A stretch of DNA of 64,000 nucleotides from positions 124,001 to 188,000 of the forward strand of contig NZ_FMBW01000030.1 in the NCBI RefSeq assembly GCF_900091725.1, in the 5' to 3' direction. How positions within the stretch are numbered: position 1 is the stretch's first letter; each line of letters opens with the position of its first letter. This DNA comes from Streptomyces sp. DvalAA-43. GTDB lineage: Bacteria; Actinomycetota; Actinomycetes; Streptomycetales; Streptomycetaceae. A program made the position numbers and the translations under genes. Below, in pieces: positions 28,348-38,753 of this stretch. The notes under the pieces were generated by a model. That model was not told the origin of the DNA, searched no databases, and saw only the letters and a list, made by a program, of their open reading frames with translations.

Positions 28348-29577
28348 TCAGGCGAGGCGGCGGGCACCCGCCGAGGGCACGGCCGGGAAGATCCTCGGCG
28401 TCGCGTGCCCCGCCGAGGCGAACGCCTTCAGCACGGCCTCGGAAACCTCGTCCGCGCGCTCCTCCTCCACCAGCACGATCGCCGAGCCGCCGAAGCCGCC
28501 GCCGGTCATCCGCGCCCCGAGCGCCCCGGCCTCGCAGGCCGCCGACACCACCAGGTCCAGCTCCGGGCAGGAGACCCGCAGATCGTCGCGGAGCGAGACA
28601 TGCCCGGCGACGAGCACCGGGCCCGCGGAGCGCACCTCGCCCGCGTCGAGCAGCGCGATGACCTGCTCCACCCGCTCGTTGTCGCTGACCACATGGCGTA
28701 CGTAGCGCACCACGGACTCGTCCACGTCGGCCGCGGCCAGGGTGTCCAGGGCCGCGCCGAGGCCCTCGTACGGCACCTCGCGCAGCGTCCGTACGCCGAG
28801 CGCCGCCGCGCCCGCCTCGCAGCCGGCCCGCCGCTCGGCGTACGCGCCGTCGCCGAGCGCGTGCTTGACCTGGGTGTCGACCACCAGCAGCCGCAGTCCG
28901 CCCGAAGCCAGGTCGAAGGGGATCTGGCGCCGGGTGAGGTCGCGGGTGTCGAGGTGGAGGGCGTGGCCCTCGGTGCAGCAGGCGGAGGCCATCTGGTCCA
29001 TGACCCCGCACGGCACGCCCACGAAGTCGTTCTCGGCGCGGCGGCCGAGCACCGCCAGTTCCGGTGCGGTCAGCCCGAGTCCGAAGAGGTCGTTCAGGGC
29101 GAGCGCGGTGACGACTTCCAGCGCGGCGGAGGAGGACAGGCCCGCCCCGGTGGGGACCGTGGAGGTCAGCTGGATGTCCGCCCCGGTGACCGGGTGGCCG
29201 GCCTCGCGCAGCGCCCAGACGACTCCGGCCGGGTAGGCCGCCCAGCCGTGCCCCTGGTGCGGGGCCAGCTCGTCGATCCGGAGCTGGACGACGCCGCCGG
29301 GTACGTCGGTCGAGTGGAGCCGCAGTTCGCCGTCGGTGCGGCGGGCGACGGCCGCGCGTGCGGTGTGCGGCAGGGCGAGCGGCATCACGAAGCCGTCGTT
29401 GAAGTCGGTGTACTCGCCGATCAGGTTGACCCGGCCGGGGGCCGCCCAGATCCCTTCGGGCGCCTGCCCGTACAGCTCGGTGAAGGAGGCGGTCAGCTCA
29501 CGGTTCCCGCCGGTGAGGGAGGGGTTCGGCTCGCTGGTTCCGGTGGGGGAAGTGGTCGGCTCGCTGGTCTCGGTCAT
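28348..29577 (-). CDS. galK: Galactokinase
   Basis: 409 residues, GHMP kinase family. Phosphorylates galactose at C1 in the Leloir pathway. Motifs: [19 protein letters not shown], the phosphate loop [14 protein letters not shown] and C-terminal [14 protein letters not shown] 25-residue Ser/Thr-rich N-terminal extension precedes the domain. The ATG overlaps the galE stop (ATGA); last gene of galT-galE-galK. Confidence 0.96.
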   Translation of the reverse strand: MTETSEPTTSPTGTSEPNPSLTGGNRELTASFTELYGQAPEGIWAAPGRVNLIGEYTDFNDGFVMPLALPHTARAAVARRTDGELRLHSTDVPGGVVQLRIDELAPHQGHGWAAYPAGVVWALREAGHPVTGADIQLTSTVPTGAGLSSSAALEVVTALALNDLFGLGLTAPELAVLGRRAENDFVGVPCGVMDQMASACCTEGHALHLDTRDLTRRQIPFDLASGGLRLLVVDTQVKHALGDGAYAERRAGCEAGAAALGVRTLREVPYEGLGAALDTLAAADVDESVVRYVRHVVSDNERVEQVIALLDAGEVRSAGPVLVAGHVSLRDDLRVSCPELDLVVSAACEAGALGARMTGGGFGGSAIVLVEEERADEVSEAVLKAFASAGHATPRIFPAVPSAGARRLA

Positions 29578-30554
29578 GGGGCGGTGGGCTCCTCTCGGCG
29601 GGCGAACGTCCAGGCGTCGGCGACGATTCCGGTCAGGTCGGCGCGGGACGGCGACCAGCCGAGCCGCTCCCCGGCGGTGGCGGCGGAGGCGACCAGCACG
29701 GCGGGGTCACCGGCGCGGCGGGGGGCCGTGGTCTCGGGGACGGGGTGGCCGGTGACCTGGCGGACGGTCTCGATGACCTCGCGCACCGAGAAGCCGTTGC
29801 CGTTGCCGAGGTTGCAGATCAGGTGCTCGCCCGCGGTGGCCGCGTCCAGGGCCAGCAGGTGGGCCTCGGCGAGGTCGGCGACGTGGATGTAGTCGCGGAC
29901 GCAGGTGCCGTCGGGGGTGGGGTAGTCGTCGCCGTAGACGGAGATCGACTCGCGCTGCCCGAGGGCGACCTGGAGGACCAGCGGGATGAGGTGCGATTCG
30001 GGGTGGTGCCGCTCCCCGTAACTGCCGTACGCCCCGGCCACGTTGAAGTAGCGCAGGGAGACCGCGGCCAGTCCGTGTGCGGCCGCCTCGCCGGTGATCA
30101 TGTGGTCGACGGCGAGCTTGGTGGCACCGTAGGGGTTGGTGGGCGCGGTCGCGTCGGACTCGGTGATGGGGGTGGTGGCCGGTTCGCCGTAGGTGGCGGC
30201 GGTGGAGGAGAAGACCAGGGTGCGCACCCCGGCGTCGCGCATCGCGGCGAGCAGTGCGAGGGAGCCGCCGACGTTGTTCACCCAGTACTTCTCCGGGTCC
30301 GTGACGGACTCGCCGACCTGGGAGTACGCGGCGAAGTGCAGCACCCCGTCGTAGGAGGCGTCGAGCCATTTCGCCGCGTCCTGGATGCGGCCCTCGATGA
30401 ACTCGGCCCCGGCCGGGACGCCCTCCCGGAACCCGGTCGAGAGGTCGTCGAGAACGGTGACCGCGTGCCCGGCCTCCAGCAGGTGCTGGGCGACCACGCT
30501 GCCGACATATCCCGCGCCGCCCGTGACCAGGTACTTCTTCTGGGGCTTGCTCAC
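29574..30554 (-). CDS. galE: UDP-glucose 4-epimerase
   Basis: 326 residues, extended short-chain dehydrogenase fold. Interconverts UDP-galactose and UDP-glucose. NAD-binding TGGAGYVGS, substrate loop [11 protein letters not shown] and catalytic NPYGATK (Tyr-x3-Lys) are present. The GTG start at 30554 overlaps the galT stop (GTGA); the frame stays open upstream but only as a shadow of galT. Confidence 0.96.
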   Translation of the reverse strand: MSKPQKKYLVTGGAGYVGSVVAQHLLEAGHAVTVLDDLSTGFREGVPAGAEFIEGRIQDAAKWLDASYDGVLHFAAYSQVGESVTDPEKYWVNNVGGSLALLAAMRDAGVRTLVFSSTAATYGEPATTPITESDATAPTNPYGATKLAVDHMITGEAAAHGLAAVSLRYFNVAGAYGSYGERHHPESHLIPLVLQVALGQRESISVYGDDYPTPDGTCVRDYIHVADLAEAHLLALDAATAGEHLICNLGNGNGFSVREVIETVRQVTGHPVPETTAPRRAGDPAVLVASAATAGERLGWSPSRADLTGIVADAWTFARREEPTAP

Positions 30555-31594
30555 TCGCTCGCTACCTCTCGCAGTCGCTGGGCCGCGGCCTCCGGCGGCA
30601 CATCGTTGATGAACACGTTCATGCCGGATTCGGAACCCGCGAGGAACTTCAGCTTGCCGGAGGTACGTCGGATGGTGAAAAGCTCCAGATGGAGCCCGAA
30701 GTCCTCCCGTCCGGGGACACCGAACGGGGCCTGGTGCCAGGCCGAGATGTACGGGGTCGGCGGCTCGCCGGGGCCGAAGATCCGGTCGAATCGCCTCAAG
30801 AGTTCCAGATAAACCTGTGGGAACTCCGTGCGCGCGGCCTCGTCGAGTTCCCGCAGGTCGGGGACGCGGCGGCGGGGGTGGAGGTGGACCTCGTACGGCC
30901 AGTGCGCGGCGTAGGGCACGAAGGCGACCCAGTGTTCGGCGTCGATGACGATCCGGGAGCCGTCCGCCACCTCGCGGGCCACCACGTCGTCGAAGAGGTT
31001 GCCGCCGGTTTCGGCGCGGTGGGCCGCCATGGAGCGGAGCATCAGCTCGGTGCGCGGGGTGACGAAGGGGTACGCGTAGATCTGGCCGTGCGGGTGGCCG
31101 AGCGTGACGCCGATCTCGGCGCCCCGGTTCTCGAAGCAGAACACCTGCTTGACCTGCGGGAGTTCGGCGAGTTCGGCGGTGCGGTCGGTCCAGGCCTCCA
31201 GGACCAGGGCGGCCTGCTCCTCGGTGAGGTCGGCGAAGGACGCCTCGTGGTCGGAGGTGAAGCAGACGACCTCGCAGCGGCCGGAGCCACCGGCGAGCGA
31301 GGGGAAGCGGTTCTCGAAGACGGCGACGTCGTAGTCGGCCTCGGGGATCTCGCTCTGCCGGCCGTCCCGCGAGGGGCAGAGCGGGCACTCGTCGGCCGGC
31401 GGGTGGTAGATGCGGCCCTGGCGGTGCGAGGCGATGGCGACGCTGTCGCCGAGGAAGGGGTCACGGCGGATCTCGGACGAGGTCGAGACGGCGTCGAGGG
31501 GGCGCCGGTCGACGGCGTCCCGTACGGCGTCGTCGCGGCTGTCGTAGTAGAGCAGCTCCCGGCCGTCGGCGAGCGTCGTAACCGTCTTCTTCAC
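30551..31594 (-). CDS. galT: Galactose-1-phosphate uridylyltransferase
   Basis: 347 residues. Transfers UMP between UDP-glucose and galactose-1-phosphate. Zinc-site [10 protein letters not shown] and the nucleotidyl-histidine motif [10 protein letters not shown] are seen, and [12 protein letters not shown] precedes them. GTG at 31594 with GGAGGAACC upstream. First gene of the coupled galTEK operon. Confidence 0.96.
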   Translation of the reverse strand: MKKTVTTLADGRELLYYDSRDDAVRDAVDRRPLDAVSTSSEIRRDPFLGDSVAIASHRQGRIYHPPADECPLCPSRDGRQSEIPEADYDVAVFENRFPSLAGGSGRCEVVCFTSDHEASFADLTEEQAALVLEAWTDRTAELAELPQVKQVFCFENRGAEIGVTLGHPHGQIYAYPFVTPRTELMLRSMAAHRAETGGNLFDDVVAREVADGSRIVIDAEHWVAFVPYAAHWPYEVHLHPRRRVPDLRELDEAARTEFPQVYLELLRRFDRIFGPGEPPTPYISAWHQAPFGVPGREDFGLHLELFTIRRTSGKLKFLAGSESGMNVFINDVPPEAAAQRLREVASE

Positions 31595-31606
31595 CAGGTT
31601 CCTCCA

Positions 31607-31638
31607 AACATAACCGAACACAATGAACCACAAGTCAA
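31607..31638 (-). promoter_or_regulatory. Candidate gal operon promoter
   Basis: On the minus strand TTGACT (31633-31638) and TATGTT (31607-31612) are 20 bp apart in an AT-rich patch just before galT. The -10 lies only 12 bp from the GTG, so the leader would be very short or the TG-rich stretch is instead a regulator site. Confidence 0.4.
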
Positions 31639-31775
31639 CAAGGGCGTCAATGAGCGGGCCCCGCCGGGCGTGCGGGGGCCGACGCGCGCGCTGCCGCGGT
31701 CCGGCGTGAGGTGTTCGTGTCCGGCGCCTGGTGTCCGGTGGTGCGCGCGGGACGAAGGGGTGGCGGCGGTGCGGC

Positions 31776-32450
31776 TCAGCCGTCCAGCAGGCCCGCGTGA
31801 GCCAGCAGCCCCGTACGGGCCGCGAGTGCCGCGGCCTCCAGGCGGGAGCCGACGCCCAGCTTCATCAGTACCCGCTGCACATGGGTGCGCGCGGTGCTCG
31901 GCGCGATCCGCATCCCGGCCGCGATCAGCCGGGTGTCCTCCCCCTCGGCGACCCGCACCAGGACCTCGACCTCGCGCGGGGTGAGCATCCGCAGCAGCCG
32001 CTGCCCCTCGTCGTCCGGTGCCGCGGTGGGGTGGAGCAGTTCGGCGAAGGCACCCTGGAGGAGTTGCGGCGCCACCACCGCCTCTCCGGCGCGCGCCTTG
32101 GCCATCGCCCGTTCGACGCCCTCCATGCGCTCGTCGTGGCGGACGTATCCCGCGGCCCCGGCCGCGAAGGCCGCCGCGATCCCGCGCGGACTGGGCACCG
32201 GTCCGAGTACCACGACGGCCACCTGCGGGCGCTCGCGGCGGATCCGTACGATCGGGTCGAAGGTGCCGGGTTCGGCGGGTGCCGCGGTGCCGAACAGGCA
32301 GACCTCCGGGGCCCTGCTGACCACCAGCTCCGCCGCGCCCGAGGTCGGCGCGGCGGCCGCGAGGACGCGGTGGCCCCGCAGCTTCAGCGCCGAGGCGAGT
32401 GCCTCGGCGAGCAGTCTGTGATCATCGACCACCATGAGCCGCACACCCAT
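31776..32450 (-). CDS. LuxR-type regulator with degenerate receiver
   Basis: 224 residues. The receiver half starts VRLMVVDDHRLLAEAL, but the usual phospho-Asp region reads EVCLFGTA, lacking an aspartate, so it is probably an atypical receiver. The C-terminus is a LuxR helix-turn-helix, LTPREVEVLVRVAEGEDTRL with APSTARTHVQRVLMKLGVGS. Start ATG 32450 follows GGGGGTG. Divergent from nothing nearby and without a kinase; lies beside the gal operon but its targets are unknown. Confidence 0.85.
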   Translation of the reverse strand: MGVRLMVVDDHRLLAEALASALKLRGHRVLAAAAPTSGAAELVVSRAPEVCLFGTAAPAEPGTFDPIVRIRRERPQVAVVVLGPVPSPRGIAAAFAAGAAGYVRHDERMEGVERAMAKARAGEAVVAPQLLQGAFAELLHPTAAPDDEGQRLLRMLTPREVEVLVRVAEGEDTRLIAAGMRIAPSTARTHVQRVLMKLGVGSRLEAAALAARTGLLAHAGLLDG

Positions 32451-32694
32451 CGGACACACCCCCGTAGCACCGGCACACCGGGCCCCCCGGCTTTCCTGAC
32501 CCGGCAAGCTACACGCTTGTTCGACGCCGGGGGCGCCTTACTGGCCAAAAGGCTCTGGAACGCCGAATCGGCGTGCTTTCAGGACCGGTTGATGGTGCGT
32601 CATGTCCGAGTGATCACCGTTGTGAGCTGTCCGCCGACCGTTGCGGACCGCTTCCCGGGGTTCATGCGCCCGAGGGCCGTCCTCCGGTCCCGGA
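32451..32694. other. Intergenic gap
   Basis: Between the atypical LuxR gene and the propeller gene terminator. No gene or strong motif is seen; it must carry the promoter of the leftward LuxR gene. Confidence 0.35.
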
Positions 32695-32745
32695 CATGCG
32701 CGCGGGGGTGGTGTCCGTCGGCCGGACACCACCCCCGCGCGCATG
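32695..32745 (-). terminator. Very strong terminator after first propeller gene
   Basis: A 23-bp perfect stem (32695-32717 with 32723-32745) and a five-base loop TCGGC, 12 bp past the stop at 32757. The longest perfect hairpin seen in the window. Confidence 0.85.
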
Positions 32746-32756
32746 CGGCCTTGTGC

Positions 32757-34673
32757 TCAGTCCCGGCTGAAGCTGACCACCAGGCGGCGGCTCGTGTCCA
32801 GCGAGCCGCTCGGCTTGCTGACCATCGTGCTGGACAGGTACAGGTGCCCGTCGCCGTAGCGGAACTCGGTGTAGTCCGGCGTGAAGCTGGTCTCCGCGTC
32901 CCGGATGGACTCGTCGCTCGGGTTCTCCATCAGCACCGTCTGCTTGAACGTGGCGCCGTCGATGGAGACGACCTGGCCGCCCTTGTCGTACGGGGGGACC
33001 CGGTAGGCGATGATGTTGCCGCCGTCCATGCGGATCGGGAACATCGTGTAGCGGTCGCCCGCGTCGGCCCGGTCGCTGGTCGGCTTGCCGGTGGTGAGGT
33101 CGAAGGAGACGATCTCGTTGGTGTCGCCGTAGTCGCCGGAGCCCTCGTGGTCCTCGGTCGGCACGTAGATCCGGTTGTTGCCGACGGCCAGCTGGCTGCA
33201 GCTCTCGACCTCGGTGGAGGCGCAGCGCGCGGCGTACTTCTCGCCGTCCGCCGCGATCCGGGTGAGCAGCTTGCCGGTGGAGGCGTCGATGGAGAAGAAG
33301 TCGGAGATGCCGCTGCCGTCACCGGCGGTGTCGCCGACGTCGGCCGCGACCACCAGGGGCTTGGTGGAGACGATGCTCGCGTAGTCGACACCGGGCGGCA
33401 TCTTGTACGAGGAGATCGGGGCTCCGGAGGTGGGGTTCAGTGCCTGGATGACGAGCTGCGGGTCGTCGTACGTACCGCACTTGCGGACCACCGCGAGCGC
33501 TTCGCCGCCGCCGTATCCCCTGTCGTAGCAGCCGTCGGTGGTGGCCTTGGGCTTCCAGCGCTCGGCGCCGGTGTTGAGGTCGAAGGCGGCGCCGCCCTCG
33601 GTTCCGCCCGCGGCGACCGTGGTGCCGCTGACCGTGACCTCGTCGAACCTGACCGGGGCGTCACCGCTGGTGGCGGCGGTCACGGACTTGCTCCAGAGCA
33701 GCTTGCCGGTCTTCAGGTCGAGCGCGCCGATCTGGTTGCACGGCGGGTACTTGGTCGCCTTGGACGGCTTGCTCTGCTGGAAGGCGATGGCGGTGCGGTA
33801 GTCCTTGGACATGTGCCGCGAGGCGGCGCAGACCTGGCCCGCCAGCGGGATGGACCACAGCTTGGTGCCCTTGGCCGGGTCGTAGGCGACGACCTCGTTC
33901 AGGCCGGTCTTCACGTACGCCTTGTCGGTCAGCCAGGAGCCGTCGACCTTGGTGACGTCGGTGACCTTCGGCAGCGGCAGCTGGAAGGCGACCGTGGACT
34001 TGGGGTCGTCGGGCGCCTTCTCCGTGCCGGCGCCGTCGGGGGCGGTGCCGCCCTTGTTCTCGCCGCCCTTGCCCTCGGTGGAGCCGCTGGACTGCGACGC
34101 CTTGTCCTTCTTGTCGTCGTCACCGCTGCCGGAGGAGTACCAGATGCCGCCCGCGACGATCAGCACGACGGCGACCGAGGCGGCGACGATGATCTGCATC
34201 TGGGTGGAGAGCTTCTTGCCGCCGTTCCCGTTCTGCTGCGGCGGCTGGGGCGGCTGCTGCATCGGCGTGGTCGGGTAGCCGTACCCCTGGAGCGGCGGCT
34301 GGCCGGGCGGCAGGCCCTGCGGGACGCCGTACCCCTGCTGCGGCTGACCGGGCACGGGTGCCTGCGGGTAGCCGTAGCCGGGCTGCGGCGGCTGGCCCTG
34401 CGGGTAGCCGTAGCCGTAGCCGGGCTGCGGGGGCTGCCCCTGCGGATAGCCGTAGCCGGGGCCCGGCTGCTGCGGGGCCCCGGCGGGCGGCTGGGCGTCG
34501 GCGGGCGGCGGGGTCGGGGCACCGAATCCACCGGCCGGCGGGGTGGCCGGCTGCTTGCCGAACGGGTCGGCGGGCGGTGGGGTCGGGGCGCCGAATCCAC
34601 CCGGCGGAGGATCCTGAGGGGCACCGAATCCGCCCTGGGGCGGTTCGTTGGGCGGCTGGGGCGGCTGCGTCAT
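32757..34673 (-). CDS. PQQ-type beta-propeller membrane protein, paralogue 1
   Basis: 638 residues. Residues 1-152 are a disordered Pro/Gly/Gln/Tyr-rich segment with PGYGYPQGQ and GGFGAPTPPPAD repeats; 160-178 is one membrane helix; an acidic/Lys linker follows; about 230-638 is a BamB/PQQ-like eight-blade propeller with blade motifs such as AYDPAKGTKLWSIPL and ALDLKTGKLLWSKSV. Topology predicts cytoplasmic N-terminus and external propeller. Member of a three-gene tandem family on the same strand. Role unknown; extracellular binding or cell-envelope sensing is a guess. Confidence 0.85.
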   Translation of the reverse strand: MTQPPQPPNEPPQGGFGAPQDPPPGGFGAPTPPPADPFGKQPATPPAGGFGAPTPPPADAQPPAGAPQQPGPGYGYPQGQPPQPGYGYGYPQGQPPQPGYGYPQAPVPGQPQQGYGVPQGLPPGQPPLQGYGYPTTPMQQPPQPPQQNGNGGKKLSTQMQIIVAASVAVVLIVAGGIWYSSGSGDDDKKDKASQSSGSTEGKGGENKGGTAPDGAGTEKAPDDPKSTVAFQLPLPKVTDVTKVDGSWLTDKAYVKTGLNEVVAYDPAKGTKLWSIPLAGQVCAASRHMSKDYRTAIAFQQSKPSKATKYPPCNQIGALDLKTGKLLWSKSVTAATSGDAPVRFDEVTVSGTTVAAGGTEGGAAFDLNTGAERWKPKATTDGCYDRGYGGGEALAVVRKCGTYDDPQLVIQALNPTSGAPISSYKMPPGVDYASIVSTKPLVVAADVGDTAGDGSGISDFFSIDASTGKLLTRIAADGEKYAARCASTEVESCSQLAVGNNRIYVPTEDHEGSGDYGDTNEIVSFDLTTGKPTSDRADAGDRYTMFPIRMDGGNIIAYRVPPYDKGGQVVSIDGATFKQTVLMENPSDESIRDAETSFTPDYTEFRYGDGHLYLSSTMVSKPSGSLDTSRRLVVSFSRD

Positions 34674-34807
34674 GGCGTACGTACCTCTGGGGAAAGGGAG
34701 TCGGTGGGACGGAACCGGCGGCGGTCGGTCGTGCTCCGGCCGCCGCCGGCAGTGAGCCGTGGGGCTTTGACGGCCGGGGTGCTGCCGTCGAAGGGCCTCG
34801 TGAGCCG

Positions 34808-36664
34808 TCAGTTGCCGAAGGCCATCATGGTCTTCGTCTCCAGCTCTTCCTTGTCGTTCCTGGCGCTGACCCGGCCGCTCGCGACGAAGCAGCGGCCGTC
34901 CGCGTAGACGATCTTCGAGTTGTAGAAGTCGTTCTCGATCTCGGCCGTCGACGCGGGGTGCTGCTGCAGCATCCGCGGGGTGCCGCCGGTCGGTGCGAGG
35001 GTGGCGATGCCGCCGCCCTTCTCGTAGCCGGGCTCCACGTAGAGCAGCACATCGGCGCCCTCCATGCGCAGCGGCTTCACCGTGCGCCCGGCCGGGGCCG
35101 CGGCCTTCCACCGGGGCTTGCCGGTGTTCAGGTTGAACGCCACGACCTTGTTCGTACGGGATGTGCCGCTGGAGTCGGGCGAGGTCGCCATGTAGAAGGT
35201 GTTGGCGTCGGCGGCGACCCCGGTACAGCCCTCCAGGGACTTGCCGAAGATGGCGAAGGCGCTGCCGCAGTCGGGGGCGAACTTGTCGCCCTTGTCACTG
35301 ACGATGCCCGAGCGGAGGGTTCCGTTCTGCTTCAGCGCGAGGATGCTCCACTCCTTGTCCTTCTTCAGGGAGACCACCAGCGGGTTCACCGAGTAGACCC
35401 GGTCGATCTCCCAGCCGCGCTTGGGCTGGTACGTCCACCGGGGCTTGCCGCTGACCGGGTCGAGCTCCTGGAGCTGGTGCTGCGGGTTGTCGGTGTCGGA
35501 CGTGCGGCAGCTGGACGCGGCGATGAGCTTGGCCCCGCCGGCGAAGGCGAACGGCTGGCAGTTGCCCGACGGCTTGCCGAACAGTTCCTTGCCGTCGCTG
35601 ACCCGGTAGGCGTTGGAGTTGCCGGTGCGCCCGACCGTCACGGTGTCGCCGCTGATGGCCAGCGAGATGTCCGAAAGGAAGTCCCAGGTGCCGTTCTGCT
35701 TGATCGGCTTCTTCCAGCCGGCCTTGCCGGTGGCGAGGTCGACCATCTGGAGATCCGCGCAGTCCGCCTTGTCGGTGGTGCCGTTCTTGACCCCGAGGAC
35801 GATCTTGCCGTCGGTGGTGGGCTGCGAGGGCGCCGCGCACAGGTCGGCGGGCAGCTTGAGGGTCCACTTCTGCTTGCCGTCGGCCACGGAGTAGCCGGAG
35901 ACCGAGCGGTACATGGCCTTGACGATCGTGTCGCCGGCCACCCATGGGCCGTACACGTCGGCGCCGTTGCGCGGCAGGTCGATGTCGTTCTTCTGCAGCC
36001 AGAGGACCTTGGCCTCGCCGGACTTGCGCCCGGCGTTGAGGTCGTCGCCGGAGCCGCGGCCCTCGCCGTCGCCGTCACCGTTGCCCTCGTTGACGGAGGG
36101 CGAGGTGCTCGGCTTGGCGTCCCCGCTCTCCTTCGCGACCGGCTTCTTGTCGTCGTCGCCGCTCGTGGCGACGTAGATGCCGCCGCCGATCACCAGGAGC
36201 GCGGCGGCCGCGGCGCCGATGATGATCGCGGGCTTGCGCTTGGAGGGACCGCCACCGCCCGGACCGACGGGGGCCGGTGCGCCGGGATACTGCTGCTGCG
36301 GGTATCCGTAACCGGGCTGCGTCGGTTGGCCGTACGGACCCGGCTGCTGGGCGTAGGGGCCGGGCTGCTGCTGGGTGTACGGACCGGGCTGCTGGGCGTA
36401 GGGGCCCTGCTGCTGACCGTACGGGCCGGGCTGCTGGCCCGGCTGCTGCGGGTAGCCGTAGCCGGGGGCCTGGCCCGGGGGCTGGCCGGGGGCCTGCGGA
36501 TAGCCGTAGCCCGGCTGGGCGGGCGGCGGTGTCTGCGGCGGCTGAGGACTTCCCGGCGGCGGTGTCTGCGGCGGGCCCTGGGGCGGCTGAGGACTTCCCG
36601 GCGGCGGATCCTGCGGCGCGCCGAAGCCTCCCTGCGGCGGTTGCTGGCTGGGCGGCTGGGTCAT
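34808..36664 (-). CDS. PQQ-type beta-propeller membrane protein, paralogue 2
   Basis: 618 residues. N-terminal 140 residues rich in PGYGYPQ and QQPGPYxQQ repeats, membrane helix at about 146-165, then an external propeller with blades such as [16 protein letters not shown] and [19 protein letters not shown] at 36664 follows AAGGGGGAC with good spacing; a GTG six bases upstream lies too close to that site. 134 bp upstream of paralogue 1. Function unknown. Confidence 0.85.
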   Translation of the reverse strand: MTQPPSQQPPQGGFGAPQDPPPGSPQPPQGPPQTPPPGSPQPPQTPPPAQPGYGYPQAPGQPPGQAPGYGYPQQPGQQPGPYGQQQGPYAQQPGPYTQQQPGPYAQQPGPYGQPTQPGYGYPQQQYPGAPAPVGPGGGGPSKRKPAIIIGAAAAALLVIGGGIYVATSGDDDKKPVAKESGDAKPSTSPSVNEGNGDGDGEGRGSGDDLNAGRKSGEAKVLWLQKNDIDLPRNGADVYGPWVAGDTIVKAMYRSVSGYSVADGKQKWTLKLPADLCAAPSQPTTDGKIVLGVKNGTTDKADCADLQMVDLATGKAGWKKPIKQNGTWDFLSDISLAISGDTVTVGRTGNSNAYRVSDGKELFGKPSGNCQPFAFAGGAKLIAASSCRTSDTDNPQHQLQELDPVSGKPRWTYQPKRGWEIDRVYSVNPLVVSLKKDKEWSILALKQNGTLRSGIVSDKGDKFAPDCGSAFAIFGKSLEGCTGVAADANTFYMATSPDSSGTSRTNKVVAFNLNTGKPRWKAAAPAGRTVKPLRMEGADVLLYVEPGYEKGGGIATLAPTGGTPRMLQQHPASTAEIENDFYNSKIVYADGRCFVASGRVSARNDKEELETKTMMAFGN

Positions 36665-36802
36665 CAGCACGTCCCCCTTCGTGCGGTCCGGTGCCCGTTC
36701 CGGTCTCCCCCGCGATTCCGCGGAGCACCACGGGGCCGAAACCCCCTGAATTTCCCGGAAAGGAGCGAATCGGGCATGGATCCCGCGTGTTACGTCAGTC
36801 GA

Positions 36803-36826
36803 GCGGGGCTTCTTTGTACCACCCGC
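36803..36826 (-). promoter_or_regulatory. Promoter-like block shared with paralogue 3
   Basis: GCGGGGCTTCTTTGTACCACCCGC nearly repeats the block at 38705-38728 ahead of paralogue 3 (two or three differences). On the minus strand it reads GCGGGTGGTACAAAGAAGCC. Conservation outside the coding regions suggests a common promoter or regulator site. Confidence 0.5.
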
Positions 36827-36905
36827 AGTATTCCGGGCACCGGGTCGGTCCGCCCCCTGTTCCCAAGGGAGAACCGGCCCGTGATGCCTCCGTTACGCCT
36901 GGGTG

Positions 36906-38660
36906 TCAGTTGCCGAACATCTCCATCGACTTGGCCCGCTTCTCATCCCCGTCCTCGACTCCGCTGATGCTGGTACTCATCAATAGGGAGCGGCCGTCCA
37001 CATAGGCGACCCGCGGCTCGAAGAGGGTCTGCTCGGTCCGCACCCCTCCGTTCGGGTGCCGCAGCAGCAGCTTCGGTGTGCCGCCGGTCGGTGCGAGGGT
37101 GGCGATCCCGCCGCCCCTCTTCGACGACGACTCCACGAACAGCAGCAGCCTGCCGCCCTCCACCCGCATCGGCATCATGGTCTGCCCGGCCGGAGCCGCG
37201 GCCCGCCACTTGACCCGGCCGCCGGCAACGTCGAAGGCGACGACCTTGTTGGTGGGGCCGGAGTCGGACTCGGTGGCCTCGGTCGCCAGGTAGACCGTCC
37301 GGTCGTCGGCCGCCACCCCGAGGCAGTTGTCGAGGTTCCCGCCGCCGGTGATGAGTTCGGTGTCGCACTCCACCCGGTAGTTCTCCTTGCCGCCGACCAG
37401 CTGGGAGCGGTACGTACCGTCCGGGTTGAGCGTGAGGATGGCCCAGCCGCCCTTCTTCTTCAGGGAGACGACCAGCGGGTTGACGGAGTAGAACTGCGAG
37501 ACCTCCCAGCCCTTCTTGACCTTGTACTTCCACAGGACCTTCCCGCCGACCGGGTCGATCCGCTCCACCAGCTGTTCCTTGTGGTCGTCGGCCGCCGTCT
37601 GGCAGCTGGCGGCGGCGATGCCCAGCGGGCCGCTCGCGAAGCCGAACGGCTGGCAGTTGCCCGGGAGTTCACCGAAGAGCACCTTGCCGTCGCTGATCCG
37701 GAAGGCGTCCGTCCTGGTCGTGCGCCCGACGGTCACGGTGTTGCCGTTGGTCGCCATCGCGACATCGGAGAGCAGGTCCCAGGTGCCCTGCCGCTTGTAC
37801 GTCTTGTACCAGCCGGCCCTGCCGGTCGTGAGGTCGACCATCTGGAGCGCGTTGCACTCGGCCTCGGTGCCGCTGCCGCTCTCGACCCCGAAGACGATCC
37901 TGCCGTCGGTGGTGGCCTGCGAGGGGGCCCCGCACACCTTGCCCGGCAGCCGGAAGCTCCACTTCTCGCTGCCGTCGGCGGTCGAGTAGCCGGTGACGGT
38001 GTGGAACATCGCCTTGACGACGGTGTCGCCGACGAACCAGGGGCCGTACACGCTCGCGCCGTTACGGGGCAGGTCGACGCCGCCCTCCTGGAGCCAGAGG
38101 ACCTTGGCCTCGCCCGGATCGCGCAAGGTGTTGATCCCGTCGGCCTCCGCGCGCAGGTCGCTCGGCCCCGGATCCTTCTCCTTGCCCTTGCCCTTGGGCT
38201 TGCCGGTGGAGGACGTATCGGGCCCGGGGGCCGCGCTCGACTTCCCGGTGGGTTCCGGCCCGTCGCCCCCGCCGGTGGCCAGCCAGACGCCCCCGCCCGC
38301 CAGCAGCACCACGGCGAGCACGGCCCCGACGACCGCCCCGCGCCGGCCCCGGAAGAACCCGCCGCCACCGCCGCCGCCCGCCGGACCGCCCGGCTGAGGC
38401 TGCGGTGGTTGGCCGTACGGACCGGGCTGCGGCTGAACGGGCGCGCCGTAAGGGCCGGGCTGGGCAGGGGCGTTGTACGGGCCGGGCTGAGCGGGAGCAC
38501 CGTACGGACCGGGCTGCGGCGGTGGGCCGTAGGGCCCCGGCGGCTGAGCGCCGTACGGACCTGCGGCCTGGGCCGGCGGCGGTCCGTACGAACCCGGCTG
38601 CGGCTCGTAGGGAGCCCCGAAGCCCCCCTGCGGTGGTTGCTGGCCGGGCGGCTGGGTCAT
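36906..38660 (-). CDS. PQQ-type beta-propeller membrane protein, paralogue 3
   Basis: 584 residues. N-terminal 95 residues carry GPYGAPAQP repeats, then a Gly tract, RRGAVVGAVLAVVLLAGGGV membrane helix (about 107-126), a Lys/Pro linker and the propeller (MVDLTTGRAGWYKTYKR, AFDVAGGRVKWRAAAP). C-terminal MEMFGN parallels MMAFGN of paralogue 2. Lies downstream of the ABC-F gene on the same strand, with a 9-bp tandem array between. Function unknown. Confidence 0.85.
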   Translation of the reverse strand: MTQPPGQQPPQGGFGAPYEPQPGSYGPPPAQAAGPYGAQPPGPYGPPPQPGPYGAPAQPGPYNAPAQPGPYGAPVQPQPGPYGQPPQPQPGGPAGGGGGGGFFRGRRGAVVGAVLAVVLLAGGGVWLATGGGDGPEPTGKSSAAPGPDTSSTGKPKGKGKEKDPGPSDLRAEADGINTLRDPGEAKVLWLQEGGVDLPRNGASVYGPWFVGDTVVKAMFHTVTGYSTADGSEKWSFRLPGKVCGAPSQATTDGRIVFGVESGSGTEAECNALQMVDLTTGRAGWYKTYKRQGTWDLLSDVAMATNGNTVTVGRTTRTDAFRISDGKVLFGELPGNCQPFGFASGPLGIAAASCQTAADDHKEQLVERIDPVGGKVLWKYKVKKGWEVSQFYSVNPLVVSLKKKGGWAILTLNPDGTYRSQLVGGKENYRVECDTELITGGGNLDNCLGVAADDRTVYLATEATESDSGPTNKVVAFDVAGGRVKWRAAAPAGQTMMPMRVEGGRLLLFVESSSKRGGGIATLAPTGGTPKLLLRHPNGGVRTEQTLFEPRVAYVDGRSLLMSTSISGVEDGDEKRAKSMEMFGN

Positions 38661-38704
38661 CAGCACGTCCCCCTTCGTGCGGACCGGTCCGGCTGCGGCG
38701 CCGG

Positions 38705-38728
38705 GCGAGGCTTCTTTCTACCACCCGC
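38705..38728 (-). promoter_or_regulatory. Promoter-like block of paralogue 3
   Basis: Counterpart of the 36803-36826 block, located 45-68 bp upstream of the paralogue 3 start. Minus-strand core GCGGGTGGTAGAAAGAAGCC. Confidence 0.5.
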
Positions 38729-38753
38729 CCCACCAGCCCCAACGGTCACATCT

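Noticed and set aside
31595..31660. GalR-type operator in the gal promoter region
   Set aside because: The TG-rich sequence has no clear symmetry, so only a weak promoter call was kept.
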